Of a stretch of 64,000 nucleotides of DNA, positions 45,168 to 55,834 are shown in pieces. Source of the stretch: Bryobacteraceae bacterium (GTDB lineage Bacteria > Acidobacteriota > Terriglobia > Bryobacterales > Bryobacteraceae); contig CANGYQ010000015.1 of the NCBI GenBank assembly GCA_947458745.1, positions 62,001-126,000 on the forward strand. Reading direction: 5' to 3'. A program made the translations under genes and the position numbers. The notes beneath the pieces were generated by a model that searched no databases, was not told where the DNA came from, and worked only from the letters and a program-made list of their open reading frames with translations. Within the stretch, counting starts at the first letter, position 1. Each line of letters opens with the position of its first letter.

Positions 45168-45829
45168 CGGGGTGGCGCGAACTCGATTGGGGCCGAGTCT
45201 TAATTCCGATCCGCACCCATTCTCTCGGAACCAAACAACGGGGCGGGCTGAGTGGATACCGCCGTCCCTTCGCCACGGAAAATAGTCGCGATTCGCTCGC
45301 TCCTCGGCTATCCACGGGACAGATCGGAGCGGAATGAACTGGCCAGGACCGGGCGTTACTTGAAACCTGCCCTCGCGCTGAAGCGGGTCCGAAGAGCTTC
45401 GAGAGGTGACCGCGGGAAGCCAGGTGACTTCGTGGGATCAGGTTCCCGGACAGACACTTCGTTTCAATGGCAATGGGCGGTTCGCTGTCCCGATCACTCT
45501 GAACAGAGAGCCACACTGGAAGTCATTCAGAATAAATTCTGAATCGTGATGAAACGCCGCGGTCTGCTGTTTAACAGCAAACAGATAGGCCAGTCCGCCG
45601 TTATGGCCACCGGCGTGCACTGGGGTCTGGATGGAAATGATACTCAGCGACTCCCTCCTGCTAGTATTCGCGCAGTTCAGCCACTTCGTAGGCCTTGACG
45701 AAAGCGCGAAATACGAACGACCAATCGGGTCACGGGGTAAGCCAGTTCCCTGGGTCACTCCGGTATCCCAGCCGGGCGCTTTGCTCGCGCTTCCGCCGTC
45801 CTCGCCTGTTCCCTGCGGGATCTAGAAAC
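45168..45829. other. Gene-poor gap
   Basis: About 660 bp without a supported gene; all open frames are short and of poor composition. It holds one clear palindrome, listed separately at 45525-45544. Confidence 0.6.
45525..45544. repeat. 20-bp palindrome, candidate operator
   Basis: ATTCAGAAT, two central A residues, then ATTCTGAAT: 9-bp arms that are exact reverse complements. It is AT-rich in a GC-rich region and lies about 285 bp upstream of the radical SAM gene. Size and spacing suit a dimeric DNA-binding protein. Confidence 0.45.
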
Positions 45830-46888
45830 ATGAAGACATCCGACGTTCTTAAGGCTTGGTCGCAGATTCTGCGTGGCAAACAGCCATCCCTCTCCATTGA
45901 AATCACCCGCGAGTGCCCGCTGCGCTGCCCCGGATGCTATGCCTACGATGAGGCTCACTTGGGAGGCGGCGTGACCCTTCGATCCTTGAATGACCGCAAG
46001 GGTCAGGAACTCATCAGCGGCGTCCTGGAGATCGTCGACCGACTGAAGCCATTGCACTTGTCGATTGTGGGTGGCGACCCAATGGTGCGTTACAGGGAAC
46101 TCCATGAATTGATACCAGCGCTGCTCGAACGCAAGATTCATGTGCAGCTTGTCACCAGCGCCTTTCGGCCACTGGCCGCCGAGTGGGCGTCCCAGCCCAA
46201 CCTGACGATCGTCGTTTCGATTGACGGGTTGGCCCCGGAGCATGACATTCGCCGATCCCCTGCTACCTACGACCGGATTCTGAACAACATCGCTGGCCAG
46301 AACGTCGTGGTGCACTGCACGGTCACCGGCCAGATGATGAAGCGCCCGGGCTACTTGAGAGAGTTCCTCGATTTCTGGACGCCCCGGCCAGAGGTTCGGA
46401 AAATCTGGTTTAGCCTCTTCACCCCCCAGGTGGGCGACGACCTGCCCGAGATGCTCAGCCCGGACGAGCGAAGGCTCGCCATCGAAGATTTGAGTCGCTT
46501 GAGGAAGACACATCCTAAACTGGACATGCCGGAAGGGATGATCCGCCAATTCTCCTCACCACCGCAGAGCCCGGCGGACTGCGTGTTCGCTTTGACCACG
46601 CAGACTCTTTCGGCGGACCTCACGACGAAAATCACTCCTTGTCAGTTCGGAGGCAATCCCGACTGCAAGTCCTGCGGTTGTATTGCGTCGATGGGACTTG
46701 CCGCGGTTGCGGCGCACAAGATCGGCGGCGTCGTGCCGGTTGGAGCCATATTCAAGGCATCCATCGCTGTAGGACGGGCGATGGCCAGCCGGCCGCTTCC
46801 AGCGGTTAAGGGCAAAGCGTGGGCGCAATCCGGACTGCATGTGCTCAGCGAGAAAGTGCCCAATCCACCTTCAAACGTATCGAGCTAG
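45830..46888 (+). CDS. Radical SAM protein
   Basis: 352 residues. The canonical CxxxCxxC is at C29/C33/C36 (ECPLRCPGC), followed by SIVGGDPMVRY (GGE-like motif with D), and SIDGLAPEHD, which resembles the HpnH/SPASM-type radical SAM barrel. Near the C-terminus PCQFGGNPDCKSCGC gives a second cysteine group that may bind an auxiliary cluster. The start at 45830 is preceded by TCTAGAAAC without a good Shine-Dalgarno. No peptide precursor or partner is adjacent, so the substrate is unknown. Confidence 0.82.
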   Translation: MKTSDVLKAWSQILRGKQPSLSIEITRECPLRCPGCYAYDEAHLGGGVTLRSLNDRKGQELISGVLEIVDRLKPLHLSIVGGDPMVRYRELHELIPALLERKIHVQLVTSAFRPLAAEWASQPNLTIVVSIDGLAPEHDIRRSPATYDRILNNIAGQNVVVHCTVTGQMMKRPGYLREFLDFWTPRPEVRKIWFSLFTPQVGDDLPEMLSPDERRLAIEDLSRLRKTHPKLDMPEGMIRQFSSPPQSPADCVFALTTQTLSADLTTKITPCQFGGNPDCKSCGCIASMGLAAVAAHKIGGVVPVGAIFKASIAVGRAMASRPLPAVKGKAWAQSGLHVLSEKVPNPPSNVSS

Positions 46889-47495
46889 CCACCCTAGCGT
46901 TACCGCACCGGGGACCCGCGAGCCGGGTCCGGGCTCATTCACTCGCTCCTGTCATCGGCCCTAGCGACTGTCAAGCCTAACAGCTCCACCAAGTCGGCCG
47001 GCGAATTGGCCCGTTCTAATCACTCGGCTGATTACTCGCCCCTGCCGCCCGGCCTTTTCCGGCCGATGCGGGCCAGGAAAAATCCATCGCCGAAATCAGA
47101 GATCTTTTCATCGTGACGATGGCAGGGGCGTTCGAGCTTTCCGCGCTCAGTTCGAGAAGCAGCAAATCGTCGCCGACCGTCAGCAGCGGGATGAACCGCA
47201 GTCCCTTGAATCTCTCCTCTAGCGATTTATCCGAACTGTGCAGTGCGGCGGACGCTCGCCGGCCCTTGCCCGGCCCCTGAGCGGTGAGTAGCGCCGGCAG
47301 CCATTCCGGGGGCCAAACGCGACCACACGTCGAGAGGGCGGCCATCAGCCCCCGGGTATCCATGGGTGCAAGGATCTACAAGAGGAGGTCAGGCAGTGCC
47401 CGGGAGAGCGTGGCTGACCGGCGATGATATATTCTCCTTGGGTCCGGGAGGCCTGACGTAGAAGTTCCCGGCCTACAGGGAGACTCTCAACGGGC
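46889..47495. other. Gene-poor gap
   Basis: About 600 bp. A minus-strand frame at 47016-47363 has protein-like composition but no ribosome-binding site and no recognisable family, so it is not called. A GC hairpin at 46912-46930 is listed separately. Confidence 0.5.
46912..46930 (+). terminator. GC hairpin after the radical SAM gene
   Basis: GGACCCG and CGGGTCC form a perfect 7-bp stem with a 5-nt loop, 23 bp after the stop codon. No T tract follows, so termination is possible but unproved. Confidence 0.3.
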
Positions 47496-49463
47496 ATGGC
47501 TGGCGCAGTTGCGATCCGCCACAATTCGAAGGTGAGCTTGGCGCTCGGTGTGTATCTTACCCTGAGTGTCGCGTCGCCTTGTCTGCTGATCGCCGCCGAT
47601 CATGAGGCGCTGAAGGCCGACGCCGAAAACTTCTTTCGCGGTCGCGTCACACCATTCGTCACCACCTACTGCCTACCGTGCCACCAGAATCGGCGCCCCA
47701 CGCGGGCCGGTGTGAATTTCTCCCCCGCGCTCAATGACCCGGGTCATGCCGCCTTTACCGATCAGTGGAAAAAAGGCGTCGCCCGAGTAAAGGCGCACGA
47801 CATGCCGCCCAAGGGAGCGGCGCAGCCCACCGAGGCCGATCGCCAGATGTTCATCGACTGGCTGGCGAAGGTGAAGTACCTCAGCCACCCGGATCCCGGA
47901 CCTTTCGTCATCCGGCGGTTGACCAAAACCGAGTACGCCAACACCCTGCGGGATCTGTTTGGCGTGGACCCGTCGATTGCCGATGGCCTCCCGGATGAAG
48001 TCAGCGGCAAGGGTTACCTCAACTCCTTGTCGCCGCTTCAACTGGAGCAGTATCTCACCATCGCCGACCGCGTGTTGCGCCGCATCGTCGCGCCGGACGG
48101 GGCCCCGCCCACCAGCCTGGAGAAGCGGTTGTTTGGTAATCCGGCGCCGCCGAAATCGAACGAGTGGGCGGCAGCGCGGACCGTCGCCCGGGCACTGGCC
48201 CGGAAGGCCTACCGCCGGCCCCCCGCGGAAGTCGAGGTCGATGTCCTGATGTCCACGTTCGACCTGGGACGGCGGAACAATCTGCCTTATCCCAAGGCGC
48301 TCCACTTAGTACTGAAGGCCGTGCTGGTGTCTCCACAGTTCCTGTTCATCACTCCGGTGCGAGCAGCTGATACGGAAGTACCTTCACCCCAAGGCATCAT
48401 CCCGCTCGACGACTACCAACTCGCTTCCCGCCTGTCGTACTTGCTTTGGTCCACCATGCCTGATGATGCACTACTCTCGCTGGCCGACGCCGGGCGGCTG
48501 CGTGAGCCGGCGGTCCTGAAGGCGCAGGCCAAGCGCCTGTTGGATGATCCGCGGTCCCGGGCTTTGTTCGATGGCTTCGGCGCACAGTGGTTAAGCGTCG
48601 GCGGATTGAAGCGCCAAGTCTTCGATTCGGCGCTGTTCCCGCAGATGACCGCGGCCATGCGCCAATCGATGTATGACGAAGTCCGGCTGTTCTTTGAAAG
48701 CGTTGTCCGCGAGGACCAGAGCGTGATCCGTTTCGTCGACAGCGATTACACCTATCTCAATGAAGACGTCGCCGCCATCTACGGCCTACAAAAATCTGTC
48801 AAAGGCACCCAGATGCGGCGGGTGCGGCTCGGCGATGGTAATCGCGGCGGGGTGCTGGGGATGCCGGGAATTCTGGCCGCCACCTCCTTTCCCAATCGCA
48901 CCAGCCCGGTGAGGCGCGGCGTTTGGGTGCTGGAACAGGTGCTGGGCGACGATGTACCGGCCGCCCCGCCGGACGTCCCGGCCTTGGACAAGCAGGATCA
49001 GTCCGCGGTCGCAAACTTGACGCTTCGTCAGCGGACGGAGTTGCACCGCACCAATCCAGTCTGCGCGAACTGCCATCAAGTGCTCGACCCGATCGGGTTC
49101 GGTTTGGAGAAGTTCGATGCCATCGGACGCTGGCGTGACCGTGACAGCAATGGCCAGCCCATTGACTCGGCCGGGGAACTTCCGGGAGGGCACCGGTTTA
49201 CTGGCCCCCGTGACCTGAAGGCCATCCTCGCCACCAGGACCGACACCGTTGCCCGCAGTCTGTTAGGTAAGCTTTTGGCATATGCCCTGGGGCGGAAACT
49301 CGAAGGCTATGACGAGATCGTGGTGGACAAGTTAATGGATGAGATTGCTGCTGATGGTTACCGTATGCGGTCGCTGATCTACGGCGTCATCACGAGCTAT
49401 CCGTTTACCCACCGCCGCGTGGAAGAAAGAAGAGGCATCAATGAGCAAACGCGCAGTAACTGA
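47496..49463 (+). CDS. Planctomycete-type cytochrome c, DUF1587/1595/1592/1588/1585
   Basis: 655-residue secreted protein. Signal region about 14-34 ([22 protein letters not shown]). Heme c motif CLPCH at 59-63 with a distal [12 protein letters not shown]1587 begins [24 protein letters not shown]1592 contains [22 protein letters not shown]1588 has [20 protein letters not shown] and [19 protein letters not shown], and DUF1585 ends the protein. It is shorter than its relative at 55831-58833. The partner DUF1552 gene overlaps it by 23 bp. Role unproved; an extracellular oxidoreductase is likely. Confidence 0.9.
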   Translation: MAGAVAIRHNSKVSLALGVYLTLSVASPCLLIAADHEALKADAENFFRGRVTPFVTTYCLPCHQNRRPTRAGVNFSPALNDPGHAAFTDQWKKGVARVKAHDMPPKGAAQPTEADRQMFIDWLAKVKYLSHPDPGPFVIRRLTKTEYANTLRDLFGVDPSIADGLPDEVSGKGYLNSLSPLQLEQYLTIADRVLRRIVAPDGAPPTSLEKRLFGNPAPPKSNEWAAARTVARALARKAYRRPPAEVEVDVLMSTFDLGRRNNLPYPKALHLVLKAVLVSPQFLFITPVRAADTEVPSPQGIIPLDDYQLASRLSYLLWSTMPDDALLSLADAGRLREPAVLKAQAKRLLDDPRSRALFDGFGAQWLSVGGLKRQVFDSALFPQMTAAMRQSMYDEVRLFFESVVREDQSVIRFVDSDYTYLNEDVAAIYGLQKSVKGTQMRRVRLGDGNRGGVLGMPGILAATSFPNRTSPVRRGVWVLEQVLGDDVPAAPPDVPALDKQDQSAVANLTLRQRTELHRTNPVCANCHQVLDPIGFGLEKFDAIGRWRDRDSNGQPIDSAGELPGGHRFTGPRDLKAILATRTDTVARSLLGKLLAYALGRKLEGYDEIVVDKLMDEIAADGYRMRSLIYGVITSYPFTHRRVEERRGINEQTRSN

Positions 49464-50817
49464 CCGGCGAACTTATCTGAAGGGGCTAGGCGTGTCCCTG
49501 GCCCTGCCGCTGCTGGATTCCAAGGGATGGGCCGACACGGTCAAAGGCAAACCGCCGGTGCGCCTGGGCTTCATGTATATGCCCCATGGGGTGATCATGG
49601 ACCAGTTCTGGCCGGCCGGTGCGGAGAGTTATCTATCCTCGCCGCCGCCAGCCCTAGAGTCGCTGCGTCCCGTCCTTGATCAGTGTCTGACGATGAAGGG
49701 GATCTCCGGTGTCCCGATCGCTCCGTTCAACGGCGCGCCGCATGCGCTGGAACTATCCACTTGGCTGACGGCGACCTTGCCCGCCGCCGACAAACGCAAC
49801 GAGATCAGTATCGCGATCTCAGCGGATCAGATTGCCGCCAACCACGTGGGGGCCTTCACTACCCTGCCCTCACTGGAACTGGCCACGATGCCACAGACCT
49901 GGAAAGAGAACCAGGAAGGTCTCAATGAGGCCTACTATTCGCACTGCAGCTTTCGTTCTCCCACCCAGGCACTTCCAGCCGAGGTGAATCCGCGGAACGT
50001 ACTCTATCGACTATTCAATAAACAGGAGCAAGCCAGCAGGGCGCGAGAAACATCGCCGCTCAGCTCATTGGACCGGAGCCTGCTGGACATTGTCCTAGGG
50101 GGCGCCAGAGACCTGCGCCGAACCCTGCCCGTCTCCGACCAACGGAAGCTGGATGAGTATCTCGACAGCGTGCGCTCCGTGGAGCGGCGCATCGCCGCTA
50201 TTGAACAACGCCAGAAGGACGCCGCCTTAGAGAAGGCCGGTACCCGTTCAACTTCACGCCATGCGTCTGATTCGCCACCGATTGAGATCCGCATTCCGGA
50301 GGGCGACAAACGCAGTGAGTACATGCAGGTGATGTGTGACCTGAACGTGCTGGCATTTCAGACCGATACCACCCGCGTCAGCACCTATATCGGTTCGACG
50401 CCAAACGGTGCCTCCTACCCGGAACTGGGCTTCAATGACCAGCACCACTCAAACACCCATCACAACAACGAACCAGAGAAGGTTCGTAAAGTCGCCCGCA
50501 TCACGGAGTTCAACATTGCGCAGTTTGCTTACATGGTGAAGAAGATGCACAGCCTTCGGGAAGGCGCTGGCACTTTGCTGGACAACTGCATCATGATGTG
50601 GGGCTCCGGCCTGGAGGATGGGAACAGACATACCCGTGAAAACTTACCCTTCATCATTGCCGGTAAAGGCGGCGGCTCAATCAAGACCGGACGCTTCCTG
50701 CCCAATGTAAAGGGGAATCAGGGGGATCTGCTCACGACACTGCTCGCCTGCGCGGGCATTCCGATCGATCGCCCCGTTGGAATCGCCACCAAGCAGATTC
50801 AGGAAATCAAGGCTTAG
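49441..50817 (+). CDS. DUF1552 secreted protein
   Basis: 458 residues. Tat-like leader ([20 protein letters not shown]). Family features: [54 protein letters not shown] and [19 protein letters not shown]1552 is related to DUF1501 and almost always encoded with a DUF1592-type cytochrome, as here with a 23-bp overlap. Catalysis is unknown. Confidence 0.9.
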   Translation: MSKRAVTDRRTYLKGLGVSLALPLLDSKGWADTVKGKPPVRLGFMYMPHGVIMDQFWPAGAESYLSSPPPALESLRPVLDQCLTMKGISGVPIAPFNGAPHALELSTWLTATLPAADKRNEISIAISADQIAANHVGAFTTLPSLELATMPQTWKENQEGLNEAYYSHCSFRSPTQALPAEVNPRNVLYRLFNKQEQASRARETSPLSSLDRSLLDIVLGGARDLRRTLPVSDQRKLDEYLDSVRSVERRIAAIEQRQKDAALEKAGTRSTSRHASDSPPIEIRIPEGDKRSEYMQVMCDLNVLAFQTDTTRVSTYIGSTPNGASYPELGFNDQHHSNTHHNNEPEKVRKVARITEFNIAQFAYMVKKMHSLREGAGTLLDNCIMMWGSGLEDGNRHTRENLPFIIAGKGGGSIKTGRFLPNVKGNQGDLLTTLLACAGIPIDRPVGIATKQIQEIKA

Positions 50818-50925
50818 AGAGCTGCCTGGCGTAGTCGCACCGCAGATCGCGGTGCCGAAGGTTCTGGATGCGCCACACGACAGGCATCGCGGAGGTGCTT
50901 TTTCGCCAGGAAGGTAATCCGGCAC
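50814..50925 (-). pseudogene. Possible tyrosine recombinase remnant
   Basis: On the minus strand FLAKKHLRDACRV in one frame is continued in a neighbouring frame by RIQNLRHRDLRCDYARQL. Together they resemble the HxLRHxxA box region of tyrosine integrases (NLRWHDLRHDYAS). The frame change and lack of the rest show decay. The call is weak, but a tRNA 3' fragment 3 kb away makes it of interest. Confidence 0.3.
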
Positions 50926-51287
50926 CCTGTTCGGAGTCTCCCCTGGCGAGGGTCGGTGGGCTGGGGGCGTGCGCTGCGCCTTTTGAGCATGGCGATTTCT
51001 TCCGCATCGTATTCTTCTGTACGGATAGCCGGACTACTTTGTGGCGGTTGGCTGCCGGCTTCGCCAGGACTCCCAACCCGCCTATGCGGACGCAGGAAGT
51101 TCGACTTTACCACCGTTGTTTCCGGAGAGTCACGTCGGCCAAGGCGGGACCGTGCAGCTGTCCTGAAGGCTGTTGAGCCTCGCATGCGAGCCGTGATCGC
51201 CAGGCGCCTGAACGGCCTACTGCCGTTCCCGGAATCTCTAGTCACCATTTCCCGGAACGCTTATTCACATGTCCCGGATTCCACACT
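50926..51287. other. Gene-poor gap
   Basis: No gene with family features or a ribosome-binding site is seen between the integrase-like remnant and the end of the membrane-protein gene. Confidence 0.5.
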
Positions 51288-52925
51288 TTACTCCGAGGTC
51301 TCCGGAATCGTGCCATTCTTCCCAACGATAGCCATCACAAAGCGAGTCCCGCCCTGCACGAGCAGAAGGCGACCCTCGGTACGCGCCAACAGATCTGCAC
51401 CAGCGAATATCCAGAACCCGCTCCGTCGGAAAGCAACTAGCTGAGCACTCCCCAGCACACCCACTGGCGTGGCCTTCTGGCTTTCGAGCGTCTTTTGAAC
51501 CACTGGACTACTTAGGAGGGCACCCACGCCGTCCACGTTGCACGCTCGCTTCGCATTACATACATCCTCCGGAGCGCGCCAGAAAACGGTTCCGGAAAAC
51601 GGCGCGCTTTTTGCCAAATCGGCCAGCGCGCGGGGGCGTACACGGAACCGCATCTCCGAAGAAAATAGGCTAATTGGGGAAACTGACAACGGGCGGATTT
51701 GGAGCGTTACCCAATCGAATGGCTTCTCTAAATTGGTAGCAGGAATTCCCCGACGCTCGATGCGCGTTCGCAAGTCGCCGAGATCGAGCGTGTCGAGAAT
51801 CTCACGGGTGGGCCGATTGGAAAGCGAGTAGAAGGGCCCCCCTTTAAAATGCGGCACGCCATCTAAGCTACTCTCCGTTTCGGAAGGCAGCCTAGACCAC
51901 TCTTTGGGACTCAGAGGGCTATCTGAATACAGCGAGAGCCACAATAACATCCGACCCTCGGCGGGCACCGGCGAAAATTCTGAATTCCCAACAAGGATCC
52001 AAACGACTGCGGCCCCAGCAAGGGCGCCCAAGGCCCCAAGCCCCGTACCTTTCTTGCCCTTCTCTAGTACTTTCTTGTCCTTCTCCAGCAATGTAAAGCG
52101 CGCTGACAAGGGACGCGCGATCCCTCGATGAAATATAACGATAAATGAGAGTGCGGCGCTTCCGCCGAGTAGGAAATTCAGCTGGTCACTCACGTAAAGC
52201 GGTCCGAACAGGGCGCATCCTAAAAGGAATACCGAGAAAAGGACCGCAGGCGGCAGAAGTGCGAACGTGAGCTGATCAAAGGGATTTGCGCCTCGGACGG
52301 TCTCGATAAGTTGTTTCCGCCGATCGGATACGAGTTCTAACCACTTGTCAATGATCGGAAAGGAACCACGCAGGGCTCGCCAGAGAACGACCAGCAGAAT
52401 CGGAATCCCGTACGCGGCCACGGAGGCTAGGGAAACAGCCCACGTTGACGTCCGTGCGCGGCACGCCGCTACGAGAGCACAGAGCGTGCAACCGACAAGA
52501 TAAGCCCAAGAGAAAGCCGACTCAGCCCCGCTCTTCAGCCACTCCGGAAGCGGTATCTTCACATATCGAATTCGGCCGAAAGTGACGACCAAGAGGGTTG
52601 AGTAGAGGAAGGCCCTGACCACAGCAAGCAGAATGCCCAGAAGGAAAAGGCCGCCCACAAAAATCACAACGAAGGCCCCGGAGAACACGGAGAGACGGAA
52701 AAGACCTTCCGCCAACCAATTCCCTAGCGTTCCATAATTCTTCAGCAAGTCGGGAAATTTCTCGACAGCTACGGAGATTCCCCACAGAAGTGCCCATACC
52801 TTAAGCGACCGTTGAATCCATGGGTTCTCGGTCAACTGATCAAATCTGGCGGCCCACCTCTGCGGTCGCACAGCAGTCGGGTCCGGTGCTGATGCGACAG
52901 CATCCTGGTCGGCCATGGACTTCAT
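51288..52925 (-). CDS. Unknown multi-spanning membrane protein
   Basis: 545 residues from an ATG at 52925 with a strong AGGAGGA upstream. No family is recognised. About seven or eight hydrophobic helices lie between residues 40 and 320 (FRLSVFSGAFVVIFVGGLFL, AYLVGCTLCALVAACRA, LPPAVLFSVFLLGCALFGP), then a charged loop (LLEKDKKVLEKGKKGTG), one more helix and about 230 soluble residues rich in Ser and Leu. Two cysteines close together (CNAKRAC) lie in the soluble part. By eye the gene is less GC-rich than its neighbours and stands alone between remnants, which suggests acquired DNA. Confidence 0.75.
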   Translation of the reverse strand: MKSMADQDAVASAPDPTAVRPQRWAARFDQLTENPWIQRSLKVWALLWGISVAVEKFPDLLKNYGTLGNWLAEGLFRLSVFSGAFVVIFVGGLFLLGILLAVVRAFLYSTLLVVTFGRIRYVKIPLPEWLKSGAESAFSWAYLVGCTLCALVAACRARTSTWAVSLASVAAYGIPILLVVLWRALRGSFPIIDKWLELVSDRRKQLIETVRGANPFDQLTFALLPPAVLFSVFLLGCALFGPLYVSDQLNFLLGGSAALSFIVIFHRGIARPLSARFTLLEKDKKVLEKGKKGTGLGALGALAGAAVVWILVGNSEFSPVPAEGRMLLWLSLYSDSPLSPKEWSRLPSETESSLDGVPHFKGGPFYSLSNRPTREILDTLDLGDLRTRIERRGIPATNLEKPFDWVTLQIRPLSVSPISLFSSEMRFRVRPRALADLAKSAPFSGTVFWRAPEDVCNAKRACNVDGVGALLSSPVVQKTLESQKATPVGVLGSAQLVAFRRSGFWIFAGADLLARTEGRLLLVQGGTRFVMAIVGKNGTIPETSE

Positions 52926-53758
52926 TAGAACACGATTCCTCCTATGAAAACGTTATTCCGCAAGCGTGATTTGGGCACTCCGGGCGCATCGTTGGCTATC
53001 GGGAAATTGAATGATTCAGAAGGCGATAGCGGTTGACGAATCCCCTTCCACCAGCAGCCGGGCGGTGGCCTGACTGCGCTCTGCCAATAGCGCTTTGGAT
53101 GGCCCCGTTGTTGGTGAACTAGGCAGCCACGTACCGAAGGTCCAAAACGAAGGTAAAACTGTTGGGCGCGATTCGGCCGATTTCCTCGCTTCTCCCTGTA
53201 GGAGACCAGAGTCTATGACGTGCGGTAACGCGTTCCGCGGCTTCATGCGCCAGTTTTCAAGACGGAGTGGTGCGCCAGATAGTTGTTATGCCGTCCTTCA
53301 TACCCGGTCAGTCGCGAACTACACGGGTGCCCGTGTGGATTTCTCCACGACACTACGCATGAGTGCCGCTACGCGGGCGCGATCGTCCGGTTCAGCCTGG
53401 GCAAGTTCTTCGGGTCGCTGCCCGAACTGACCTAAACCCTAGAAGTACTGACGGTCCCACACTAAGAACTGCGGGGCCACGGCGCCGGCGGGATGTGGGC
53501 TGACATTCGAGAGTCTGCGGAGACGGCCCCGGCGATCCAGCTGTGTCGCGGGTGCGTGGGAATCCTAGTTCTCATCGTCGCTTGGCAAGAACTGCTCCTG
53601 CGGCGGCCATTGACCCTACTTAGGTAACTCGTTGATTCTTTGAGGGTACCGCGACCCGCTGATTCTGCCGAAAATCGCAAAAACAGGCGATTTGCTGACA
53701 AGAACGCGGACAAAACGACACGCATGGGAAAACCCGGCGGCGTAAGTAATTGAAAAAA
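52926..53758. other. Gene-poor gap beside tRNA fragment
   Basis: About 830 bp with no supported gene on either strand; open frames are short and overlap each other. It ends at the tRNA 3' fragment. Confidence 0.55.
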
Positions 53759-53801
53759 TGGAGTCACCCGCGAGAGTCGAACTCGCGACCTGCTGATTAC
53801 G
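53759..53801 (-). tRNA. 3' half of tRNA-Thr(CGT), likely attachment-site remnant
   Basis: On the minus strand the sequence starts at anticodon CGT (53801-53799) with the 3' anticodon strand AATCAG, then variable loop CAGGTC, T arm GCGAG-TTCGACT-CTCGC, the 3' acceptor strand and CCA ending at 53759. The 5' half (acceptor, D arm and 5' anticodon strand) is not found upstream. A tRNA cut at the anticodon loop is the usual scar (attL/attR) of tyrosine-recombinase elements integrating into a tRNA 3' end. Confidence 0.7.
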
Positions 53802-54096
53802 TATCCATCATTGTCAAGTCCCATCTGTTATCTATCTTCACTTATTGTGCGTGGAATCAGCCACCTCAGATGCCTCGCCGAACGCTGAGCAACGATTTGC
53901 TACGCATGAGATTGGAAGAGTTGCTGACAAAGCTGCTGACAAGAATCTGGCCACGATGCCGGTGCTGGAGCCGCCGCTCGAATGTGAGCAATACACCATC
54001 GATTGAAGCCACCAAGTCCTTCCGAAGGATCGAAGCCGGGAGATCGACGAGGCGAGTACCGGGCGGAATATTGCAACACCTGCAATCCTGACAGAG

Positions 54097-54395
54097 ATGA
54101 ACGCGGAGAGGCTTAAGATGGCGCGGCAGGTGGTCGGTGGACGCAGGCAGAGGGTGCGTCAAGACTTGGCGTGTCTCAACCCTACTACTCCCAGCTTGAG
54201 AGCGGATATCGCACCCTTCCTGAAGCGCTAGCCCTCGTCGCAGTGCGTGAGTTTCAGCTTTCGCCCGTAGCGCTTCCCTTGCCCGAGCTTAATCCGCACC
54301 TTGCTCCCTTGGACCCAAGCGAACTTGCATCCCAACTGGCTTCGCTAGCCTATCCTGGCTTCGCGCACCTGAAGAAGGCCTTGCGGCTACTATGA
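54097..54395 (+). pseudogene. Frameshifted XRE-family HTH regulator
   Basis: The ATG frame at 54097 gives MNAERLKMARQVVGG; the continuation RWTQAEGASRLGVSQPYYSQ is found only in the next frame, up to a TGA at 54393. Together this is a classic Cro/C1 HTH followed by the tail (DPSELASQLASLAYPGFAHL) common in acidobacterial regulators of this type. One indel near 54120-54140 breaks it, and the product is also shorter than full family members. Confidence 0.6.
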
Positions 54396-54541
54396 GCAGC
54401 ATTCGACGGCGATGTCGTCTGGCTATCCATCCGCTCGCTCGCCCAGCCAGACCAGACCCACTCCGCCGCCGAAGAGGGGCGACGTCTGGAGGGCCGATAG
54501 CTCTCGCGTTAGGCGTGCGCCAGACCTGAAAACGACCAATC

Positions 54542-55834
54542 TTAGAAGCTCGCCAACCGGGTTTCGGCGTCGCCGAACTGCTTGAGTTCAACGCCCATCC
54601 GATCCATGATGCCCAGATACAGGCTGCACAACTTACGATTGTCGTCGCCCGACTCGAAATAGCTCAGCGACCGGCCGGTTTCTAGCTTGCCCCCCAAGCC
54701 GCCGATCGTGATCACCGGTACCTTCTTGTTGTCGTGCTTGGTCCCGGACCACATGTTCGACAACCACAGCAAACAGCTGTTGTCGAGCACGGTGCCCTCC
54801 CCTTCCGGCATGGCATCCAGACGTTGGGCCAGATAGGCAAGCTGGCTCACCTGGAAACGCACGATCTTTTGATAGTCGTCCTCGGTGTCGTAGTGGGAGG
54901 CGCCGTGATGCTGTTTGCTCACGCCGAGGAACGGATAGTAGAGCGCAGAGAGGTCACGGGCCAACAGCAGCGAGGCCACGCGCGTCTTGTCCGTCTGAAA
55001 CCCCAGGGCGACGATGTCGCACATCAGCCGAATGTGATCGCGGATATCTTCGGGCAAGCCATCCTGAGGACGCTTCATGGCAAACAGCGGACGCCCCGCG
55101 TTGCGGGCCCGCTCCTCGGCCTTATCTTTATCGGTGCGCATCCGTTCAATGCCCCGCTCCACCTCGCGGACGCTTGCGAGATACTCGTCCAGCTTGAGCT
55201 TATCCGCGGAGCTGATCTTGCCACTCAGCGACACGGCATGCTCCTTCACCCGATCGAGCACGCTGGTGTTGCGCAAAGTGCCGCCATTCTCAAACAGGCT
55301 GTCGAAGGCCAGCGAGGGATACATCTCGTTGGGCACTGGCGAATCACTGCTCTGCCAAGAGATATGCGAACTGTAGGCGTTCGAAAAGTTCGTTTCATGG
55401 AACCCAGTCATGGCGCGCTCACAAGCGAGCACCATGCTGGGCTGCGGCGTCTCCTGCCCGATCCGGTTCGCGAGCACCTGGTCCACGGTGATGCCGCCAT
55501 GGATGATCGAACCCTTTCGGATCGGCACGCCGGACAACATGTTGCCAGTCATCGCCGGATGAATGCCTTGTCCCGTGGCCGCTTTGTTGAATAGGCCGTC
55601 AATCACGTTGATCTTCGTCTTGAGCGGTTCAAGCGGCGCCAGTGATTCGCTGAGCTCCATCCCGGCGCCCGCCCCTTTCGCCCACCAACGCCCGGGACTG
55701 ATGCCCGTGCCCATGAACAAAACGGCAAAGCGTTGCGGATGCCCAGTGGTGGCGGCCGCCAGTGACTCAAGCCACGGCAAACCCATGGTCACTCCGGCCC
55801 CGCGGAGAAAGGTCCTTCGGGACGTTTTTCTCAT
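54542..55834 (-). CDS. DUF1552 secreted protein (second copy)
   Basis: 430 residues. Tat leader SRRTFLRGAGVTMGLPWLES, then FAVLFMGTGISPGRWWAKG, GSIIHGGITVDQVLANRIG, FLGVSKQHHGASHY and TVLDNSCLLWLSNMWSG. Same family as the protein at 49441 but clearly divergent. The ATG overlaps the stop of the upstream cytochrome gene (ATGA). It probably forms an exported pair with it. Confidence 0.9.
   Translation of the reverse strand: MRKTSRRTFLRGAGVTMGLPWLESLAAATTGHPQRFAVLFMGTGISPGRWWAKGAGAGMELSESLAPLEPLKTKINVIDGLFNKAATGQGIHPAMTGNMLSGVPIRKGSIIHGGITVDQVLANRIGQETPQPSMVLACERAMTGFHETNFSNAYSSHISWQSSDSPVPNEMYPSLAFDSLFENGGTLRNTSVLDRVKEHAVSLSGKISSADKLKLDEYLASVREVERGIERMRTDKDKAEERARNAGRPLFAMKRPQDGLPEDIRDHIRLMCDIVALGFQTDKTRVASLLLARDLSALYYPFLGVSKQHHGASHYDTEDDYQKIVRFQVSQLAYLAQRLDAMPEGEGTVLDNSCLLWLSNMWSGTKHDNKKVPVITIGGLGGKLETGRSLSYFESGDDNRKLCSLYLGIMDRMGVELKQFGDAETRLASF

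Noticed and set aside
47016..47363. Possible 115-residue minus-strand gene
   Set aside because: No ribosome-binding site, no recognisable family and no partner; may be debris.
53095..53430. 111-codon plus-strand frame in the island
   Set aside because: Composition is Arg/Ser-rich and patternless, with no initiation signal.
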